Shown here: one piece after another, positions 58,160 to 64,000 of the stretch
Layout: every line of letters begins with the position of its first letter
Numbering within the stretch: position 1 is the first letter of the stretch
Origin: Anas platyrhynchos
Taxonomy: Eukaryota > Chordata > Aves > Anseriformes > Anatidae
Assembly: GCF_047663525.1 (NCBI RefSeq)
Contig: NC_092592.1
Span: 27,027,001 to 27,091,000 of the forward strand
Direction: 5' to 3'
DNA length: 64,000 nt
The notes under the pieces: generated by a model
Seen by the model: only the letters and a program-made list of their open reading frames with translations
Databases searched by the model: none
Told to the model about the DNA's origin: nothing
Translations under genes and position numbers: made by a program

Positions 58160-58265
58160 AGGGAACGGGGCATTTTAATGGCCAGTCTTGACCAGGAGAG
58201 CCGTGCCATCTCGTAGCTGTCACCAGTGTCACGGCCAGGTGATTTATTGCTCTAATGACAGCAGG
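58160..58265. other. Candidate conserved non-coding element in LDB1 intron 1
   Basis: Moderately AT-rich block with CATTTTAATGGCC, CACGGCCAGGTG (E-box CAGGTG), GATTTATTGCTCTAATGACAG. Homeodomain-type cores at both ends flank an E-box. Suggestive of a regulatory element only. Confidence 0.25.
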
Positions 58266-60139
58266 TTGTGGCCTCCCAGAGCCCGGCTCACCCGCTCTGC
58301 ACAGATGCAGGCTGGCAGGAGCCGGGCAGCGATGGGGCGCTCAGCGTCCCCCATGCCCCGTTCCTGGGCACTGCACATTTCCATGGCACGGCCAGCGTGT
58401 GCCCATCCCGCTGTGCCTGCCTCTTGCAGAGCTGCCTTTCGTGGGGCTTTTCCCTCTGTTTACCCACAGCACTGCCTGCGAGGTGACGAGAAAAAGAGGC
58501 CGGAGGCGCGGTGGCTGGGGAGGACACCCCCAAAACCTCGCGGTGCCGGACAAGGTTTCTGTGCACACCCTGCACGTGCTGTAACGGAGGAAGGGGATGC
58601 GTGGCGGGCCCCACAGCTCTGCCTGTGTTACCCCACAGCAGCTGCTTCGGGGCAGGGAAGGGGTGTGGGAAGGTGTGTGTGCCCGGGGCGGGTGCATGTA
58701 CGTGTCCGGGGCTGTGCCAGGAGCCGTGCAAGTGCGTGCCGGCCCGGAGCCTGCCTGTGAGTGTGCGTGTGCAGGGCGAGCCGCACGGGTGTGCGCATGC
58801 GTGTGCCTGCTGCGTGCACCCAGCCTGGCTCTCCCACCTGGAGCTGGGGGGGCTCTCAGGGCACAGGGCAGCCAGGCTGAGCTTTGGGATCCCAGCCCAG
58901 GAGGATCCCAAATTTGCCTGTGGGGTTACCCAGGGGCACCCGGGCTGGGCTGGTGGGTGTCCGTGGGGAGGACGCGGTGTCAGCAGGGCGGGTTGCTGCA
59001 GAAATGTGGCTTTCTGCCCCCCCAAAATGATTTTGGCTTTTTGACAAAATGGAAATTTTCACCCAAAAGTCCTCATTGGGAAAAGTTAAGAGTCTCATCA
59101 AGGAGAGAAAAGCTCGTGGATGTGCTGCCCGTTGCGAAACGCTGCGTTTTACTCGTCGTGCCACCTCCCCAATGAGCTGCGTGGTGTGTTTTTTGTTTTT
59201 TGTTTTTTTTTGTTCTTACCAGAAACCGGGGGAAAGGGAAATAAGTTTAAGCGAGAAAAACCCTGAAAAACTTCAAAGAAAAATCGAAGCAAACTAGAGA
59301 AAAGTAGGCTTTTATTGAAACTTTCACAGGGGAAGGGATATTTTCCAGCTGGTGCCAAGCTCAGCCCTGGGCTGTGCTTGGAGCCCTGACGAGCTGCAAT
59401 GGGGGCACCTCCGTGCGATGGGCCCTCTTCTGCCAGCCCGCAGCCCTTTGGTGGGTACCTGAGCAGCAAAAAGGGCGTCTGGGGGCTTGGTTGCTCGGTT
59501 TCCCATTTTCTTTTTATTTTTTTTTTGTTTTGCTCGGGGGGGGTGCTGGGCGGTGGGCTCGGGCTGCGCCCTGGGTGTGAGCCATCAGCGGCTCGCAGGC
59601 AGCCGCGGCGCTGCCGCCTGTTTGCACGCTGGTGGTTTCTCCTCCCAGGCGTGGAGGCGGTCGGTGCGATGCTCACAGGCGTCGGTGCGCGACAGCCCTG
59701 GCTCTGCTCAGCCAAATAAATAACCACCGCTCCTTCCTGGGCCCTCCGCTCGCACGGCGCCCGTCCTGCACCTCCCCGAGCCCCAGCGGTGCGCGAGGGA
59801 GGTTCCCAAGGCACGGATCAAACCTTGGTGGTGCTGTGCACAGGGCCCATGGGTTTGTAAAGCATCTTTGGGCACTCAGGCATTGAATGGGTGAGCACGA
59901 GCAGCGTCGATGCAAAGTTTGAAGTGTTTGGGCTAGGGCTCGAGCCTGCCTGCGGTGTGTTCCAGGCGCTGAGCATCCCTTAGCGGAGCCGTTCTCCGCT
60001 GCCGGCCTCGTGGTGTTGGTCCTCGTGTGCCTGAAAATAGGGTCGTGGGGAGACCACCGGGGGTCCCTCTGCTGGGCTCGGGGAATGGGGTGGGTGGCAA
60101 CGTGGCTTTTGTGCACGTAAAGAGGGCGGCCTTCAGTTT

Positions 60140-60490
60140 GGGGGCATAGGGGGGTGTGGGGGGGTGCACGTGGAGAGGCAGGTGCACGGGGGACAGGCAG
60201 ATGTAGGAGCGTGTGTAGCTGTGTGTGTATAAATGTGGGGGCACGGGGGGGGTGCACAGACACGGGTGTGGGGGTACAGGGGGTGTGCGTGGATGTGGAT
60301 ATGGGGGTGCAGGGGGCGTTCACAGATGTGGGTGCAGGCATGGGGTTATGGGGGTGTGTATAGATGTGGATATGGATATGGGGTGCAGGGGGTGTGCACA
60401 GCCATGGATATGGACAGGGGGGTACAGGGGGCGTATGTAGGTTTGGATATGTTTTTGGGGGTGCAGGGGGTGTTTATGCTGCGGCTGCAG
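60140..60490. repeat. Degenerate ~33-bp minisatellite before the second CpG island
   Basis: About ten variable units (30-36 bp) around GGATATGGGGGTGCAGGGGG / TGTGCACAGATGTGG. G-rich on the plus strand. It ends about 120 bp before the CpG island at 60.6 kb. Confidence 0.88.
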
Positions 60491-60609
60491 ACACCAGACT
60501 GCCCCAGCACCCCAAGAGCACCCCCCGAGCAGCGCAGGACCCCAACCCTCCAAACTTCCAACCACCCTCGGTGGCGAGCAGCGGGCCACCCCCCTACCCC
60601 CTTTACCCC

Positions 60610-61120
60610 CCCAACACCCCCATAACCCCCTCCCCCGTTACGGTCCCGTCCCTTCCCCTTTGTGCCGGTGCCGCCGGCGGTGCCGGTGCCCCGGGGCGAG
60701 CCGCGGGGGGGGGTGCGCGCGGCCGGCAGCGGGCGCGCCGCCGCCGCAGCCATTGTGGGGTCGGCGCGGCGCAGACAAAGGAAGCGCCCCGCGCCCCGCC
60801 CCGCCCCGCCCCGCCGCCGCCCCCGGCCCCATGGCGGCCCGCAGCCCCGCCGCGCTCCGACCCCCGCCCCAGCGCCGCCGCCGCCGCCGCCCGCCGTGAG
60901 TCCCGGCCCCCCCCATCCTCCTCCTCCGCATCCCCCCCCACCCCCCACCCCCGGGAAGTTTCCTCTGCGCGCCCCCGGAAAGTTGAGAGCACAGGCACCG
61001 GCACCCCGGCGACCCCCCCCCCCCCAGCTCCCTCTCCAACAACCCCGGTCCCGCGCCCGGTGCGCGCTCGGTGCGCTCCCGGTGCGCGCCCCGGGTGCCC
61101 CCGTGCCTTTTCTCCCTTCC
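60610..61120 (+). promoter_or_regulatory. Second CpG island in LDB1 intron 1: possible alternative promoter/first exon
   Basis: A dense CpG block with GC boxes (CCCCGCCCCGCCCCGCC near 60,790), CCATTGT and GACAAAGG (SOX/TCF-type cores near 60,750-60,780), and an ATG at 60,831 (MAARSPAALRPPPQRRRRRR) that runs into a GTGAGT donor at 60,896. An exon ending there would leave in phase 2, which does not fit LDB1 exon 2 (entered in phase 1), so the peptide would not fuse in frame. If real, this is more likely a non-coding first exon for the short LDB1 isoform, or an unrelated transcript. Confidence 0.4.
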
Positions 61121-63106
61121 CGAGCTGCAGCCCCCCCGGCTCCCGGCCCCATCCCCAGCTTGTCTTGGCTCCGTCTCCAGCTCCCCCGTGCGTCCCGGGC
61201 TCCCCTCTTCCTCCCCCGTTTGTCCCCCCGTCCCCCTCCCCATCCCCTCTCCCCATCACCCGGCTCCTGCCTCTCGGAGAGGTGTCCCCGTCCCCTGGCG
61301 CTGCCGGCAGCCCTCGTGTCCCGCTCCATCCCGACCCGCAGCTCCCTTTGTTCTTCCCCCGGCTCCTTCCCTCGGCCGAGCCCCCTGACAGCTGCCCCAC
61401 ACCCCCCCAGCCCCCTCCGGGCACTCTGTCACGGGGGGCTGCTCGCCCACCTCTCCTCCCTGCCCGCCGCAACTTTGTCCTCTCCCGCAGCTCCGAGGGT
61501 CCCGTGAGCGTCTCCAAAGCACCTCGGAGGGAACGAAACGTCTGAGGGGGTGCACGAGCAGGGGTGCTGCAAGACTTTGGGGTTGCAGGAGCACGCAGCT
61601 CATCCCTGCCCACAGACAAAGCCTTTCGGGGCCGCAGGGGCGGCACGGGGGGAGCAGCACCTGCGTGTGCCCCCATTTCTATCACCGGCCCCGTGCTGAC
61701 GGAGGCTTGGCACGAGCTGCGGGGCCGTGAGCCCTCACCCCTGGGGCTCCCCGGGGCCTGTCCCTGCGGTTTCCTGGGGAGCTGAAGCGACTCGCCCGGG
61801 CAGGGGACTGGGTCCCTGTGCCGTGGCACGGGGCCCTCGGGCTGAGCAGGTAATTTTCCCACTGAAAATCTCAGCTCTCCCACGCCTCTCCTGAGTGGCC
61901 GGGAGAGACGAGCCCCGAAGCTGCCGCAGGGCTGCGTGGCTGGGACACGGCGCTGGTGGCTCCAGACGGGTCCTGGGCGATGGGCAGGTGCAGGCTCAGC
62001 TGGGGACATGGCAAGGAGAGCGGGGCTGCAACATGAGAGAGAGCCCGAGAGAGAAGCGGGGTGAAGAAGGGCTCAGCAGGGCAGCCGTGCCGCGAGGGTC
62101 CCTGGTCGAGGCGCAAGGCTGTGGGATCCTGCGGGGGCTGGAAAACTTTCTTCCCTCAATCAGTACAGCTTGTTCTGTTCCTCTAAAAGCGCCGCCCGGG
62201 ATTACAGGTCAGACCGGCGCTCCTCGCGGCGATGTTGGGGCAGACCCGGTGGCCTTCAGCTGCAGGTGTGGGAGCAAACCCTCCTCACCCAGCTCTGCGG
62301 GCGCTGCTCTCGCTGTGCGTCCCGGAGCGCTTTGTCTTGGCGGGTCTGTAGCGACTCCTCCGGAGCCGGTCGGGTGCCAGCTCTCACGGTTTGTGTTAAG
62401 TCCCGGTGGATTTGGATGTCTTCTTTCTTGAAAGCCTCGGGTTGTGGCGTGTTCTTGTTGTGGGAGAGTTGTGGTTTCCTCTGAAGGAGGAGGGAACGTG
62501 GTCTCTGCCCTCCTGATGATGTAGAAATCCCAAATCTGTGATCCAAGCGCACCTGGAGGACTTGGGAAAGGAGCGCCGAGCAGAAAGGTGTGCGAGATGT
62601 GTTGTTTTAAAAACAGAGAAGTTGTGATCCGAGGGGAGAGAGGCTCCCGCTGGGAGGTTTGGTGATGCGGGGCTTTCCCTGTGGTTTGCTGGGGACTTTT
62701 CCCCTTGGCCGCAGCCGATGTAAAATAGGAAGGTGCCAGTGAAAGGATGCAAAAGTTCACTGGTGAGCTGAGGAGCCTTTCACTGGTGATGCGGAGCCTC
62801 TCGGCTTCTTTTGGAGATGGGTGAGAGCAGGCAGCACATCCCGCATCCCTCGTGGTGTGGGGAAGAGGTGGGCCAGGTGGGCACGAGGACCTGTCCTTCT
62901 GAACCATGTCCAGCACCCCAGCCGTTTGTGCCAGCCCTCTGCGCCCTCACAGCTCCGAGCACCCTGCCACGAGCTCGAGCTCTGCCCGAAGGGACAAACC
63001 ACGGCTCCTGCACAGTCACGGAGCAGCAGCAGCGCTTCTCCTGACCACCTCTCCTTCGGAAAGCTCCCGTCCTGTGAGTGACCCGGTGGGCAGGGTGCTC
63101 TGACAT

Positions 63107-63136
63107 TAATTGCTCCGTGCGGACGCTAATTGCTCC
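63107..63136. promoter_or_regulatory. Paired TAATTGCTCC direct repeat (LIM-homeodomain-like cores)
   Basis: TAATTGCTCC occurs at 63,107-63,116 and again at 63,127-63,136, exactly 20 bp (two helical turns) apart. TAATTG is a LIM-homeodomain type core, and LDB1 is the obligate partner of LIM-homeodomain factors. Possible autoregulatory site inside LDB1 intron 1; the link is inference. Confidence 0.3.
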
Positions 63137-64000
63137 ATGTGGTTGTGACACCTGCGGTGGCGAGGCTGTCCCACCGGTTGCCCTCATGGCTGTTGTTTCA
63201 GGCAGATTGCTCTTAAAAGTGGGGATGCCCGGGTGAGATGGGCCCGGGGCTGGGCAGCAGAGGTCGGGTGGTTTCTGCAGGGCTTCGCTCCTGGGTCGGG
63301 GAGCTCCCCCTGGGCCACGCGTGCCCATGGATCCCAGGGTGGATGTGTCCCAAACCCGTGGCTCTCCGGGGTTTTGGCCCTCCCTGCTGTGGCACGGTTT
63401 GTGCTGATCAGTCTGCCGGCTCTTTCGGGATGGGAATTGGGTTCAGCTCCTCCGTAACTGCTGTGCTATGTGCAGGGGGGTGCTGGTGCTGTTGGCAGAT
63501 CCCAGCCTGACTGGGATCAGCCCCGGGCTGCGTTGTGGGTACATCAGGGGCTGGTTTCCCTGCCTCCAGCCGGCTGGGGGTGCCTGTAGGTGCATATGAG
63601 GGCGGCGAGGATGGTGAGCAGCCTGGTGTCGGGCTGGAGGGATCCTGAGCACTGTGCCAAAAGCCCTGACACCAGGTACAGCACGTGCTGCCATCGGGGC
63701 AGCACCACGCAGGTCCAGCACCCGAAATCATTTGCTCTGAGGTCTGGCACGGGCTGTTTCTGCTCGGTTTAACCCAGGACAGGGACGTTCAGCTGGTGCA
63801 GGTGGCACTTCGCAAACTGTTCTGATGCCAGCAAGCCCCCCCCGCGCTCTGTGCAGCGCTGCTTGTGCCCTCCCTGCCCTGGGCGGGCGTCCCACTGGGG
63901 GGTGACGGTGCTGCTGTCCCCGTCCCCGGGCTGCAGCTGGGACACAACAACATGGAGCGAGGCGGCGGCGGCGGGCGGCGGGGCTGCGTCCCCGGGGACT

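Larger units (their letters stand above)
49945..64000 (+). other. LDB1: LDB1 intron 1 (incomplete at right edge)
   Basis: Begins with GTGAGT. Mostly GC-rich sequence with many long but meaningless open frames on both strands and no recognisable exon. It holds two minisatellites, a second CpG island at about 60.6-61.1 kb, and several short AT-rich islets that stand out from their surroundings (about 52.0, 52.6, 55.35, 57.85, 58.2 and 63.1 kb). The last 50 bp (from an ATG at 63,951 into CGG repeats) turn CpG-rich again. Confidence 0.75.

Noticed and set aside
60346..62009. 327- and 468-codon minus-strand frames across the second CpG island
   Set aside because: Low-complexity Gly/Arg translations of GC boxes and minisatellite; no supporting motifs.

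Overview
This is nuclear DNA from a vertebrate, almost certainly a bird. It contains spliced, CpG-island genes of the vertebrate PGC-1, LDB and LCOR families, has no bacterial or viral gene organisation, and has a very GC-rich, minisatellite-laden right half that resembles a compact avian chromosome. The species cannot be fixed from the sequence alone.

Layout. (1) 1-24,311: AT-rich non-coding DNA, interpreted as the 5' part of intron 1 of LCOR (minus strand). (2) 23.4-24.8 kb: CpG-island promoter and first coding exon of LCOR (MASPCGRQQC... through ...KLIHCV, ending at a clean splice donor). (3) 24.78-25.79 kb: a degenerate minisatellite that begins within about 60 bp of that promoter. (4) 25.8-37.36 kb: about 11.5 kb with no recognisable gene. 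(5) 37.36-47.3 kb: the complete PPRC1 gene (PGC-1-related coactivator, PRC) on the minus strand. I could resolve 14 coding exons; all splice phases agree and the predicted protein is 1,551 aa. (6) 47.3-49.4 kb: the interval between PPRC1 and LDB1, filled with tandem arrays, including a perfect GGGACC hexanucleotide array of about 46 copies and a 57-bp minisatellite. (7) 49.4-49.94 kb: promoter and first coding exon of LDB1 (MSVGCACP, plus strand). (8) 49,945-64,000: LDB1 intron 1, with a 45-bp minisatellite just after the donor, a second CpG island near 60.8 kb that may be an alternative promoter, another minisatellite, and a few AT-rich islets that look like conserved non-coding elements.

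How the genes relate. All three encode nuclear co-regulators. PRC coactivates NRF-1-dependent mitochondrial and growth genes and binds HCF-1 through its DHDY motif. LDB1 bridges LIM-domain transcription factors and chromatin loops. LCOR is a ligand-dependent corepressor whose long isoform (PALI1) works with PRC2. The promoters flanking PPRC1 (LCOR and LDB1) each carry a perfect NRF-1 palindrome. The PPRC1 start codon lies in an exact TISU/YY1 element, with an E-box and a ZNF143/THAP11-type element within 85 bp upstream. LDB1 and PPRC1 are head-to-head as in mammals. LCOR directly downstream of PPRC1, with NOLC1 not seen, differs from the human order as I recall it.

Limits: exon calls rest on reading splice sites and remembered family sequences, with no alignment run. 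Transcript ends, repeat classes and conserved elements are estimates.
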